From Parietaria judaica (Eukaryota > Streptophyta > Magnoliopsida > Rosales > Urticaceae): a DNA stretch of 64,000 nucleotides. Position numbers and translations under genes: made by a program. Under the pieces are notes generated by a model, which worked only from the letters and a program-made list of their open reading frames with translations, ran no database searches and was not told where the DNA came from. The stretch lies in contig OX940870.1 in assembly GCA_954871525.1 (NCBI GenBank), forward strand, positions 15,779,501 to 15,843,500, written 5' to 3'. Positions 36,216 to 47,162 of the stretch are shown here, one piece after another (within the stretch, counting starts at the first letter, position 1; each line of letters opens with the position of its first letter).

Positions 36216-36644
36216 GTAGTATAAAAGGAAATTAAAAGCAGCAAAACAAAAACGAATGTTCCAATTCTTCATATAAATAAATAAAAAGGAGGAATTTCAG
36301 AAAACTATTTAATTCCCTAGGCAACATAAACAGGGTTGTGTAGGGTGAACACGTGAAGTATAAAAAGAGCATACATTTTTCTTAGTATTATAATGTTGTG
36401 ATGAAATACACTTATGAAAATAATAATTAAAAATTATATTTTAATTGAAGGAGAATTGAAACTTTCATTTTCATTGAAGGCCTATAAATAAACAACTTCA
36501 TGCTTACCAAAAAAAAGGTGTGTTTATTACATATAAATAAACAAATAATATGCAAGAAAATAGATAATTGATGAAGAAAAGTGTTGCAGTATTAATCGTT
36601 TGCTTTTCTTAGAGAGATATTAAAAGTCTTTATATTAATTGTGA

Positions 36645-37401
36645 CATGATTAACGCGTGGAATAATTTGTGAAATTAACTCACGTAAATAAAACTATTAA
36701 TGTGTTAGTGGGAAATAAATATTTGGACAGGAAGAGACATTTCTTATTGTCCCATGGTTAAGAAGAATTAAACTATCAAGAAATTCAAAGTTTAAGAAAC
36801 TAAGAAACCTTAATTCTTGATTTTGATTGTGTATTGTGACACCTCATTACTAAAAAAATTCTTCTTTTATATACAAATATAGATATATAAACAAAATTAT
36901 GTGACATGTGTTTGAGTCCAATATCCATACGTTAAAGTAATCAAATGTAACATTAAGGAATAAATAAATAAAATTAAGTTTGTTGTTGACACATGTTTGA
37001 GTCCATTGGCATACGTTCTTTCTTGAATTTTGAGTCAATATGATTGTGTATTGTAATAAAAACACATATAAACATCAAAAATTCTAGTTGCTCAATTTTA
37101 TTGTATAGTCTCCTTAAAATATAAATCGTTTAGAATAACCATTACATTTTAGTACTTTTGAGTATTAAGAATGTTTATGTTATGATAACATGTTAAAATT
37201 TGATGTAGATACTTTAGTTAACGCATGAAATAAATTGTGACTTTAACTCATACTAATAGAGATGTTAATGTGCAAGTGGGGAATAAATATGTGGAACTAA
37301 TTGCTCATGGTAAGGAAGAATAAAACTACCGAGAAACTCCACAAATTAGAAAATTTCAATTCTTATTTGTATATTGTGCCACCTTATCACTCAAAAATTC
37401 T

Positions 37402-37410
<9 letters not shown>
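36645..37410 (-). repeat. Duplicated Helitron 5'-end-like segments
   Basis: The segment 36645-36883 is repeated, diverged, at about 37215-37410 (shared TTAACGC, GTTAATGTG-like, AATAAATAT, GTGTATTGTGACACC/GTATATTGTGCCACC). On the minus strand the first copy starts TCTATATTTGTATATAAAAG at 36883, a Helitron-style 5' end. The second is led by an (AT)n run at 37403-37438. They look like remains of earlier Helitron copies inside the larger one. Confidence 0.6.
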
Positions 37411-37441
<31 letters not shown>

Positions 37442-38284
37442 TTACATATATAGTTGATAAATTTTTAGCGGTCTCCATAGCACTTGAAAACTTTCAAAAT
37501 ACCGGTCTATTACTAATCCCGATATCTCGGCCTCAAGATTAGTTTAAAATTATCAATGCACCAATTTATTTTGCTTATTTACTTGTCGTTGATGGTTTCG
37601 TGTTGTCGAAGTCGATCACAGGACCAACAGGTGCTGCACCATCAGTAATGTCATATTGTGAATGATTATATAAAATTGGACTTTACACTATTTTTTTTTT
37701 TGTTCGTACATGTCTGTGTCCCTTTAGAATTGATGGACAGTATATAACTATATATTGCTTAAGAATGATTTGATGTATACTGCTTCTAAATTTGAAGTAT
37801 ATATTTTTCGTCTAAAAATGAATTACCTTTTAATAATTGATCCCATCCCAACAGGTTCACCTAAAAATTATAAATATGACACATATTAAATATTAAAAAT
37901 CATTAAAACAAAAAAATAATAGTTAGGAACCATCTCAAAGATATAATTTCAAAGATTAAGTTACCATTTTGACATTAATTTCGATTTGAACTCTTGATAG
38001 CCGATTAATAATCTAAAAGCATTATTTCTCAAATCTACCACTCTTCATTTCTGATATTTCAATTTTCACTGTAAAAATATAATTTTATTAAGGATTAGTT
38101 TTCGTCGCTCACTTTTTAACACTGAGCTCTCAATCAATTTTTAAGGCTAAATTAGGGCTATATTAACATTGATATTCTTTATCAATCCCGATATGTTTTG
38201 AAAATTGAAAAAGATGGATAGAGCATATAAAATTAATGAAAATATGTTCATACAACTATATACATTTTCTTGGAAGCTAATAAA

Positions 38285-38584
38285 AATATAAACATGCCTT
38301 TAACTTAAAATTGAATATGGTCGTATTACTTTTAGATTTCGAACCATTGCATCATAAGCCATTGCACCTTGGACAAAATTAATGTTATGAAAATTGTAAC
38401 ACAATGAATAAGAAGAAGCTAAGAACTCCAATTTGAATATAAATATGTCTTAACTTAAAATGGAAGATCGTCGTATAACTTTTGGATCTCGAACCATTGC
38501 ATCATAAGCCATTTGCACCTTGGACAAAATTGATGTTCTGCAAAATAGAACAAAAATTATGACATAATAAAGAAGAAGTTAGAG
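38285..38584 (+). repeat. Tandem duplication of about 150 bp
   Basis: Copies at 38285-38424 and 38436-38584 share CGAACCATTGCATCATAAGC and CACCTTGGACAAAATT. They are non-coding and diverged by substitutions and small indels. Confidence 0.8.
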
Positions 38585-38953
38585 AGAAAAAGAGTGAATT
38601 TTTTCAAAGGCGAATTCCTAATTGCATTAAAATTTTGCATAATAACAATTATAAAATAGTTAATTTTTTTTATATTAAATTACTCATGTTTGTGTGTTGG
38701 TTGATCTATAGACTAATATATACTCATATAGATTTTTATTAATTAATGATTATTAGATTAGAATAAAGTAATAAGCAAAGAACGTGTGCAAAACTGGAAT
38801 TTTACTTAGTTGGCCATTGCATAAGTTTTTTGGATTATATCCATTTCTAAGTAGAGTGCAGACTTGCAACAACACTACGGCTCGATGAAGAAAAAACAAA
38901 GCAGAATTCCATAATTTCTTGTTTCATCAGGTCTTTGAACATCTTGATCGTAT

Positions 38954-39224
38954 CAGTGGCGGAACCAGGATTCTGAGACAGGGGGGGTTCAAATTTTTTT
39001 GATTAAATTTACGTGATAAATACAACGTCAAAATACAACATTAAATATTTATAAAATGAACATGATTCAAGTTATATTGTTAATTTGGAGAAAATTAGAC
39101 TAGAGTTTTATTTTGGGGGGGGGTTATGTACATAAATTTAAAATATTTTAGTACTATTAGTGCAATTTTTAAAATGTTGGGGGTGGTTTCAACCACCCCA
39201 CCTCATCACATGGATCCGCCCATG
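38954..39224. mobile_element. hAT MITE (271 bp) inside the Helitron
   Basis: The termini are CAGTGGCGGAACC and, reverse-complemented, CATGGGCGGATCC (11 of 13 match). The flanking 8-bp duplication GATCGTAT is perfect at 38946-38953 and 39225-39232. Internal G runs (39114-39123) and GGGGGTGGTTTCAACCACCCC near the right end form a hairpin. Non-coding. A fragment of the same family appears at about 53397. Confidence 0.87.
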
Positions 39225-40339
39225 GATCGTATAATTATTATCAGTTTTTGAAAAATGTGTACCCATGCATAACAATTTAATAAATTGTGTCAAAGTTTCA
39301 AGAGAATATAAACAAACTCGTCGCTGCATGAGCTAAGAAGTATCCCGCATAAAAAATTGTTTAAGCACTACAATGTTCAAGGAGAGTTAGAAAATTAATG
39401 GAGCCTTTACAATTTTTTTATTTTTGTTGCTGGCCCTTGTATTTTTTCCAACATTATGAACAACCTACAGTATCCTAGAAATATAAAAAGGAAAAGAATA
39501 AGCCAACACACTTATACATAGCATCAAAACACAGAATATGCCTCTTGATTTGATAAACACACAAAAAATATTTTTAAACCATAGCACTTATCAGATAGCT
39601 GGATTGAAATTCAAATTCATTAATGGCCAGATAAAATTTTAATTAAACTTACTTAAACAAAAGAGCATATGAAGATTTAAGCATAAAGGTTCATCTGGCA
39701 TTCGAATATAAAAGCATCGTCAAAAATAAACTTGAACGAAACATAGTACAAAAGGTGAAAAATCGCATGCATAACACATTGAGGTGACTGTGAAAAAAAA
39801 ATTAAACAAACCTTATAAATTGATTTGTTGAGCAAACCATTATTCTCAACTGAAACATTCTTGTTACCTGCAAAAAAAATGAAAAAGAAATCAAATTTAA
39901 CAAAAACATCATGGATAAAAGGAAATTTAGAAGTATGGAATTAAAAAGTACGACCATTTAAAAGAATAAAGTGAGCATATATAGTCAGAAATAATATGTA
40001 CCAAGAAGACCAAACGCTTGGTTTTTCCATCCTTTTCATTAATTTTGTCTCCATAGATTGAAAAGGCTTTAATTTAAATTTTTTTTGGTATTCCCTTGAC
40101 AAAATATGTTGATTACCTATATATGAAATTCCAAGACTGCAAACTTTCGTATTCCTTGCTGCTTAAAAGAGCATTAAACAAATAACCACTAAGATTATAA
40201 CTCCCACTAATGCATGTCTTAACTCTCATCAATGAAATTCCTTGAATCTCATTAATCCATACCATATCGCTATATATATCTTATAAAACACAAATAATAC
40301 ATATTCTTAAATTTTAAAAAATTAAAATCTTAAAAAAAG

Positions 40340-40410
40340 GAATCTTAAATCTCTTCTCTTTTATTTCGCCACGTCACTTGTTCATGATTTTACTTTTATA
40401 TATAGATAGA
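40340..40410 (-). mobile_element. Internal Helitron 5'-end-like sequence
   Basis: On the minus strand, TCTATCTATATATAAAAG starts at 40410 after an A, followed by AAGTGACGTGGC, the usual look of a dicot Helitron 5' end. It lies inside the larger Helitron and has no identified 3' partner. It suggests nested or serial insertion. Confidence 0.5.
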
Positions 40411-42112
40411 TTTTTTCTTTCTTTTTAGAACCCATTAAAAAAACACACGAATAGCTAAAATCTTCTTGTGAAAGAAACATCAATCTAAAAAAACCATATT
40501 TTTTCCTTTCACATAACTATCATGACCAGACAATTATCCCTCAAGTTCTATTAGCAAAGAGAAAAACTTTTGTCAGTAGATATTGTCATTTTTGTTTACC
40601 ATGTACAATGAACATAAAAGTACAATAACTAAAAAGATATAATGTATTTAGCAATAATAACAGTTGATGTTTTATGTCTTTTAAATAATTCATTGAGACA
40701 ATAAATTGAAGTAAGATATCGTTTTCATTCATTAGGGAAAAACTTACATGCATGTTTTTGGCTCCCCAAGTATTTGTCCCTGCAAAACAATCAAATAATA
40801 CTCCTAAAATTTTTGAGCAGAAAATAAACGAAAAACAATTAAAAAGCAATATAGAAAAATTATTTATTTACTTATTATATTTTAGTCCAATGAGTACACC
40901 GGAAAAGAAATAATAAGAAAAAAAAATTATATTTTAGATTATTTTTAAGGCAACGTATGGAGTGGGGGCTTATTATGTAAATGCTAGATTATAGAGGGAA
41001 AAAAAAAAACTATAGATTGAGTAACCTGGAAATTTCAAAATTCGTGAGCATCATGTTTGCAATTGCTATATAATATAACAAAAAGAAGTCTGAAACATAT
41101 TGAAGAAACTAAAATGTATGCAAATACGTAAAGACACCTATTTTATGCCCACAGAGCAACAGAGAATAAATGTGTATGTATATACTCACGATATAGCTTC
41201 CCGAGTGTTTTTTTTACCTCAATATATGTGTATACCTATTGTTGTGCTCTTGCTGGCGGTGGTCTTAATTCGAGTAAGGCCAACACACTGCCAAAACAAA
41301 AACTAAACAAAATAGCCTATAATTATAGAACCATACATGTAGAAAGAGAAACTAAGCCCGCGATCATCACCGTGATATAGCAGCACTCGTTATAATATTT
41401 GAGAATAAAATTGAAGAGTTTTACAATCGTTGGTTTAGCTTTATTTGGTAGGGGTATATAAAATATATGTGTATACTCTTAAAAGCTTACTTATTACCAA
41501 GGAAATTGAAGAGTTTTGCAACGTCACATTCTTCCTATTTATGTCATTAATTGAGGGTCTTGTGTTACCTTTTCATTTATTTGATATGCTATTGTGATTT
41601 GTGAGCAATCATAATATTGTAGTAGATGAAAGGTTAAAAAAATGTAATCTCTTGGATTAGTTACTCTGTTTTGTCCGACATTAATGCTCTAGTTTTGCTT
41701 GATACATCATTGAGAATACTTCTATTTTAATTAAAAAACTGAAAAATTAGAGATTGAGAATCTCCTGGAATCTATTGTTCCATGTCATACTTGAAAAATT
41801 AGGTTTAATAATGAAACAAAATATAAATTAAATAATAGAATATAGGTTTAATAATGAAACAAAATATAATAATAGAACAAAACCCTAATAACATAAATAT
41901 ATTTGTATTAATAGATAAAATAGTCCTAATAAGATAGCTACATTTGTTTAAATTAACCTCTTGATATTCCTTGGCATGCATTTAATATTTCCATGCAAAT
42001 ATGATGTACGTAAAGATAGTTTTAGGATTTAGAGAATTGTAGGAGAATAAAAAATAAATCAAAATTCTAAGAGAAAATGAATTCCTTAATCCTTTGATTA
42101 CATTGTGCCATG

Positions 42113-43861
42113 TCATGTGGATGAGATCCTCCTTTTATATATATATAGATTCTCACTCTTTTTCTTTCTCTCAAACTCTTTCTTTTGCTCACTTTCTTTT
42201 TGCAGCCACACTTGATCTTCGTAGACTTGTTGCGGTGTTAACGGGACAAGAGTGACTTGTCGCTGATTAACCATCAAGGAGTATTTGTTGGAGTAGCCAT
42301 CGTGTTTTACCCTTCTATCAAACTGCCAAGGACGACCCAATAATAGATGTCCAGCTTGCATCGGCACCACATCGCACAACACTTCATCCTCGTACTTGCC
42401 AATTCGAAAAGCAACCAACACCTGCTTGTGCACCCTTGTTTCACCGCTATCATTGAGCCATTGCAGCTTGTACGGCTTAGGATGCTTCATAACGGGCAGT
42501 CCCAACTTCTCCACCATCACGGCACTTGCGACATTTGTACAACTTCCACCATCAATAATCATACTACAGACCTTGTCCTTCACGTAGCACCTAGTATGAA
42601 ATATGTTCTCGCGCTGCTCTGCTTCAATCCCCTTTATGTGCAAGCTTAATGCTCTTCGTGCAACCAACGTCAATTCAGAGGGGGCTTCTAACTCAACGTC
42701 ATCGGCATCCTCTAACGGTGGCATGTCCTTGTAGAAGTCAGAGTCTTCATCGTCTGTAACAATCTCCCCATTGGCTCGCACCATCATATTTTGCTTGTTT
42801 GGACATTGGCTTGCTATGTGACCCCTGCCTTGACATTTGAAGCACTTGATATCACGATTCCGAGTGCTAGATGGATCGAAAGTACCTTTTGTTTCTTGGC
42901 TGCCTCCCTCGATTTTGGGCTTTGTTGACGGTTGTTTTTCCTCCTTTTTCCATTGATTTGCTTTCCAGGTCGAGATATTGGGTATTTGGCTTGATCGGCC
43001 GCTGCTCCTTCTTTTTAGTTGATTCTCGATCTTCGTCGCCATGTGCACCATATCTTCTAGCTCCACGTAATGTTGCAGCTCCACCCCATTTTGGATTTCC
43101 CGATTTAAACCTGCCAAAAATCGAGCCATTGTAGCTTCTCGGTCTTCCTCCACATTTGCTCTAATCATCGACACCTCCATCTCCTTGAAGTATTCCTCAA
43201 CACTCCGATTGCCTTGTCGTAGGTTCTGCAATTTGTTATACAGCTCACGGTAGTAGTGATTAGGCATGAATCGCTTCCTCATTACCCTTTTCATCTCTTC
43301 CCACGTCTCTATAGGGTGTTTCCCATTTCTTCGCCCATTAACTACAACCTGATCCCACCAAACCACAGCGTAATCCGAAAACTCAATGGCTGCCAACTTC
43401 ACTTTCTTGAGCTCGGAATACCTATGACAATCAAAGACTAACTCTACCCTCTTCTCCCACTCAAGATATGCCTCTGGATCATTTTTCCCCTGAAACGATG
43501 GAATATTCATCTTGATGTTCCCTAAATTGTTATCTACCCGAATCCTATCTTCTCTACCCCGCCGATACCTCCTGTAGCTATGAACAGTATCCCGGTCACC
43601 GCCATCCGACTCATCATCTTCTCTCCTCCTTGGGGTAGCGTTTCTCCGCCTTCTTTCTCTTTGGCCAGCTCGTAGGTTTCCTTCATGTGCACTTCCAGAA
43701 CTTTGGGAGTAAACTTGACGTTCACCCTCCATTAGGTCAAATCTCGCTTGCACTTCATCCATCTGAATCTTCAGCACACGCTTCATTTCCCCGTTTATTG
43801 CTTCCACCATCCGCTGGAGATCATTTTTAGTAACAACTTCGGATCCCTCGTCTTGAGACAT
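42113..43861 (-). CDS. Retrotransposon gag-protease, 3' end cut by Helitron
   Basis: The start MSQDEGSEVV at 43861 lies 430 bp after the primer-binding site. Domains in order: charged N-terminus; retrotransposon gag capsid domain (about residues 125-290, PSFQGKNDPEAYLEWEKRVE to ELEDMVHMATKIENQL); CCHC zinc knuckle (CFKCQGRGHIASQC); aspartic protease with active-site segment MIIDGGSCTNVAS and second motif HLLLGRPW. Native coding ends at 42150 within KKKSEN; the remaining codons to the stop at 42113 are read from the inserted Helitron. The pol segment continues the same phase at 34391, so this was one polyprotein of about 1,588 residues before insertion. Confidence 0.95.
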   Translation of the reverse strand: MSQDEGSEVVTKNDLQRMVEAINGEMKRVLKIQMDEVQARFDLMEGERQVYSQSSGSAHEGNLRAGQRERRRRNATPRRREDDESDGGDRDTVHSYRRYRRGREDRIRVDNNLGNIKMNIPSFQGKNDPEAYLEWEKRVELVFDCHRYSELKKVKLAAIEFSDYAVVWWDQVVVNGRRNGKHPIETWEEMKRVMRKRFMPNHYYRELYNKLQNLRQGNRSVEEYFKEMEVSMIRANVEEDREATMARFLAGLNREIQNGVELQHYVELEDMVHMATKIENQLKRRSSGRSSQIPNISTWKANQWKKEEKQPSTKPKIEGGSQETKGTFDPSSTRNRDIKCFKCQGRGHIASQCPNKQNMMVRANGEIVTDDEDSDFYKDMPPLEDADDVELEAPSELTLVARRALSLHIKGIEAEQRENIFHTRCYVKDKVCSMIIDGGSCTNVASAVMVEKLGLPVMKHPKPYKLQWLNDSGETRVHKQVLVAFRIGKYEDEVLCDVVPMQAGHLLLGRPWQFDRRVKHDGYSNKYSLMVNQRQVTLVPLTPQQVYEDQVWLQKESEQKKEFERKKKSENLYIYKRRISST

Positions 43862-44291
43862 GATAAGAATTCAATAAGTATATATAAAAGTCCTAGACAA
43901 ATCTCTCCCTCACGTGTTTCTCTCAACGCTCGTGTTTCACTCAATATGGCTTTTTTTTTGGTAATGTATTATCACTCTTGCCTTTTACCACTCCAAACTC
44001 TCAGTTCTAATTCTTAGGAAACTAAACAAACCAAGGAAGCTTCGAAAACAGTTCTTCAACAATGAGAGGTGAATGCTATCCAGAGTAGATGAACTATGAA
44101 ATGACTCAATACATAAACAAAGAACAATACTTCAAACTGGGCTATCTTTTCTTTTCTTTTCTTTTTTTCGTTTTTATTTTTTATTTTTATAATGCCCTTT
44201 TTCTTGATACACAATAGAACACAACTTTGTAACAAATAAAGAAAAAATTACAACGAAATAAAGATAAAAATCTGACCGAATTAGAACCTTA

Positions 44292-44303
44292 GCTCTGATA
44301 CCA
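44292..44303 (-). other. Primer-binding site, initiator tRNA-Met type
   Basis: On the minus strand TGGTATCAGAGC follows the 5' LTR after two bases. This is the standard plant retrotransposon primer-binding site complementary to the 3' end of initiator tRNA-Met. Confidence 0.93.
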
Positions 44304-44305
44304 AA

Positions 44306-45040
44306 TGATACGAACTCCGTTAAGAATAACGAGATCCGAAGACAAAATGGTTCTGATAGACTTGACTTCGATCAGATTGTGTGGAGAATCTGGAATTCTT
44401 GAACCCGAACAAATACGAACCAAAAGGTATTGTTAACCTTTGACCCGATGCTTTGATGAACTCAACAAAACTCAGATTGAGAAGACGCCACAAACGAAGA
44501 TGGAAATTCGCTTGATAAGTCGAAGAACGCCACAGAAAGATTCCGATAAGTTCGTAAAGCTCCTAAGAACTATAGAGAGAGTTTAACTCACAAGATATAT
44601 CTGAAAACTTGATTAATTTCGTTGCTCCTCATGGTGGCCTTTAAATAGGCATTACAAAGTGGTGGGAATTGATGACAACCACTCAGAAAACCCTATTACA
44701 AGACCAACTTTTAAACTACCCTAATAACTACTGAGAATCCCAACAAAAACCATTGAATAAAACCCCAATACAGCAATAGGACTAGGTTCAACGTTTTTAA
44801 TGAACAGAAACAAGACACTTAATTCAGATTTGACCAAACTAATTCAAGGCTTGAATTATGTTGATCAATTTGGGCTGCGCTTTAGAATCATGGTCAATTG
44901 GTCTTCTTGAATTAGCCTGACCCCAAATCTCTTGAATAAGCCCATTCAGCATGCTCTTGAACTTCTTTGCCCGTGCTCTTGTAACCGGGCCAATTGGAAC
45001 TTGAATTGGATCTTGATTAGTCCCATCGCCATTTGCATCA
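44306..45040 (-). repeat. 5' LTR of the chromovirus-like element
   Basis: 735 bp, same length as the 3' LTR at 30804-31538. I count four substitutions between them (three in the non-coding part, one within the frame remnant). Because the polyprotein frame overlaps the 3' LTR, this 5' LTR also carries a non-functional copy of the last coding bases (44839-45040). That could be mistaken for a second truncated element. Confidence 0.95.
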
Positions 45041-45117
45041 ACGTCGGCTTCCATTAGGTGGGGTGATTGTGAAAGTCATCAATCCCGTGAGCCGAGAAGA
45101 CAAGAACGAGTAAGCTG

Positions 45118-45230
45118 TGCAGTCCCACATCGCCATAACAAAGGGATGTGTTGATGAAACGTTCCCGTACGTGATTGCACAGTTATCGGAGATCATACAT
45201 GTATGGGACTATATGGTCGAATATTAAGAC
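45118..45230 (+). repeat. Partial relative of the 27626 repeat
   Basis: It shares GTCCCACATCGC, GACGTTCCC/AACGTTCCC, GCACGGTTATCGGAGATCAT-type and TATGGTCGAA stretches with 27626-27740, in the same orientation. The 5S-like block of the first copy is absent here. It lies just outside the right target duplication of the retrotransposon, so it is older host-locus repeat DNA. Confidence 0.7.
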
Positions 45231-47160
45231 CTTGGAAATTGTCGGTTAAGATCCTTGCCGAGCAAGAGACCGAACTTGAGCTCCAGTCCAAGGGGTCAAA
45301 CTTGGGGTCTTCCTTGGAGGTGGAAACCACAAATCATCTACAAGACATGCCATTGTCATTGCCACCTATTCCTCGCGCTCCTCGTTGTCCTCTCCGAATC
45401 GAATACGGAAAAGAGCAAATAAGATTGCGAAACTTAGCGAAGATAAGATACAATGAAGAACAACAAGAATAAGTGGATGTGGTTGTGGTACTGGAAACCG
45501 TGAGGCTGAGCCCCTCCATTTCAGACACTCTCAGAAGCTTGCTCGGATCATCGAGCTCATTCGAGCTTGGTGGTTATGGAGATAGAGAAAGAAAGAAGAA
45601 TGGAAGGGACTCTTGAGAATAGGAATTAATATTTTGAATTAATAATTATCATGATTAATTTTGTCAAAAAGTATCATTAATAAGCATGAATTGATTTTTT
45701 GATACTATAAATAATTTGTTAAAAGATTTGTAATTTTCTTTGGCATTTCATAAGATTTCCTTATTTTTTAAGCAATCGAATGATGTACCAAACAAATTTT
45801 TAACTTTTGGAATACATTGTTTGGTTTTGTATTTTTTGAATACTTTTTGAATAATATTTGAATACTTTTCAAATAATTTTTGAATATTTCTTAAACAATC
45901 CATTGTGCCAAATAGATTTTAGTTTTCTATTTTATTTTCTAAATATAAAAACAAGAGTCTATACCAAATAATTATTTTTAAAAATAATTGAAATAATTCA
46001 TCATTACAATTAAAAAAAATTAAAATACAAAAATACAAAATTATTTGAATTAATTACCACACAGGTCTAAAGGCTATGTTTCGTGAATAATTGCAAAACA
46101 ATTTTCTTGTATTTCATATTGAACAGTGTTTTAGAAAACTCAATACGTGTTTGGCTGATAACTTTATAAATATTTTTACAAACATAGCAAAAAATTTACA
46201 CTTGGAATGCAGCAAAAAGCTGGCCTATTTAATAATTCATTGAAAAACGATCTTTACAATTTACATGTAAACAATAGAATAAATAATTGGAGTACATCAT
46301 TTGGTTTAGTATTGAATGAATAATTTTCAAATAGTTTTTGAACACTCTTTGTATTTAATGAACCAAAGTGAAAATTGTGTTTTAGGTGTTTTCATTTTTT
46401 TTAACTCTTTTTTTTTTCGTTCATCTTTCCTCAGACCTCTCTCCCTTATCTTTCGTGTCTCACTCTCATAATATCATGAATGAAGTCTTTTCAAATAAAG
46501 AGTGTGTTTTGAATTATATTTTTTATATAATTGATGTTCTTAAAAATTAAGTTTTTTAGGAAAAAAAATGCACATTTTTTTCTTCTAAATATAAAGACAA
46601 AAAATTGAAGAAAGAAAAATAAATTATTTGATTTAATAACCAAACTTGCCCTAAAATTTGTCGAAACGAAGACATCTGAAAATTACCAATAAGAAGTGGA
46701 TAAATAATAGTTAAAATTGAATATCTATAAATTACGCAAAATTTATACCATTTAGTTCAAAAACAGTCAAAATTTTGAACTCAAATATTTTCTTCAAAGT
46801 TTAGTTATTTTAATTTATTCGGGAAATTAACCGTCCCGTTGTAGGGTGTCATCGCCGCGTCATCTCCCCTTGCTGTTGCTGCTCTAGTTGTCGGCTCGTC
46901 GCAGCTCCTCATCTTTGGTCATTGCCGCTTACTGTTTTTCCCTTAAGCAATTCATGTTTAAAATTGAAGGTATATTTTCACTCACTTTTTAGAAAATAGA
47001 TGATATATTTATTTATATATAAAAAAAAACTAAAGTTAACATAAAACTTCAAATTTAAAAAAATGTGAATAAGGGTACTTCTGGTATTTTGAGATCATCT
47101 AACTAGTATCTCAATATTTACAACAAAAGAATTTGTATCTGTTCTGCACATCTCCCTACT
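45231..47160. other. Intergenic region, no gene seen
   Basis: AT-rich. The stretch 45832-45895 repeats TTTGAATACTTTTTGAATA-like units. The segment 45230-45620 is less AT-rich and has an 89-codon frame without a recognisable domain. A small GC-rich patch lies at 46835-46940. Confidence 0.45.
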
Positions 47161-47162
47161 GC

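Larger units (their letters stand above)
34392..42149 (-). mobile_element. Non-autonomous Helitron, 7,758 bp, nested in gag-pol
   Basis: The 5' end (minus strand, at 42149) reads TCTATATATATATAAAAGG. The 3' end has a GCGCAAAGCGC hairpin, a short spacer and CTAG at 34395-34392. The flanking host bases are A (at 42150) and T (at 34391), the A|T target and absence of duplication expected of Helitrons. Removing the element joins the gag and pol segments in one frame: 1,712 plus 3,055 nt, divisible by three. No Rep/helicase frame exists inside, so it is non-autonomous. It contains two hAT MITEs, internal duplications and several further Helitron-like 5' ends, so it is composite. I see no host gene fragment in it. 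Confidence 0.92.
30804..45040 (-). mobile_element. Complete Ty3/Gypsy chromovirus-like element (CRM-clade candidate) interrupted by a Helitron
   Basis: The ends are paired 735-bp LTRs at 30804-31538 and 44306-45040, with TGAT...ATCA termini. The target-site duplication is ACGTC at 30799-30803 and 45041-45045. Minus-strand order is 5' LTR, primer-binding site (44292-44303), gag-protease (43861-42150), Helitron (42149-34392), RT-RNase H-integrase (34391-31337), then 3' LTR. Subtracting the Helitron leaves 6,479 bp, a normal size for such an element. The LTRs differ at about 4 of 735 sites, so insertion was recent. The purine tract next to the 3' LTR lies inside the coding region, and the frame ends within the LTR, a layout described for CRM-clade elements. 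Clade assignment is inference; phylogeny of the RT would settle it. The copy is inactive (see pol). Confidence 0.93.

Noticed and set aside
35948..36244. Frames of 66-98 codons on both strands over a GC-rich patch
   Set aside because: They lie over the hAT MITE with repeated CGCGACGCATC words; the encoded residues are low-complexity by-products.
44839..45054. A 71-codon frame identical to the retrotransposon polyprotein C-terminus, at first taken for a second, truncated element in tandem
   Set aside because: It ends exactly at the LTR end (45040) and next to the ACGTC duplication. It is the frame remnant carried by the 5' LTR because the polyprotein overlaps the 3' LTR.
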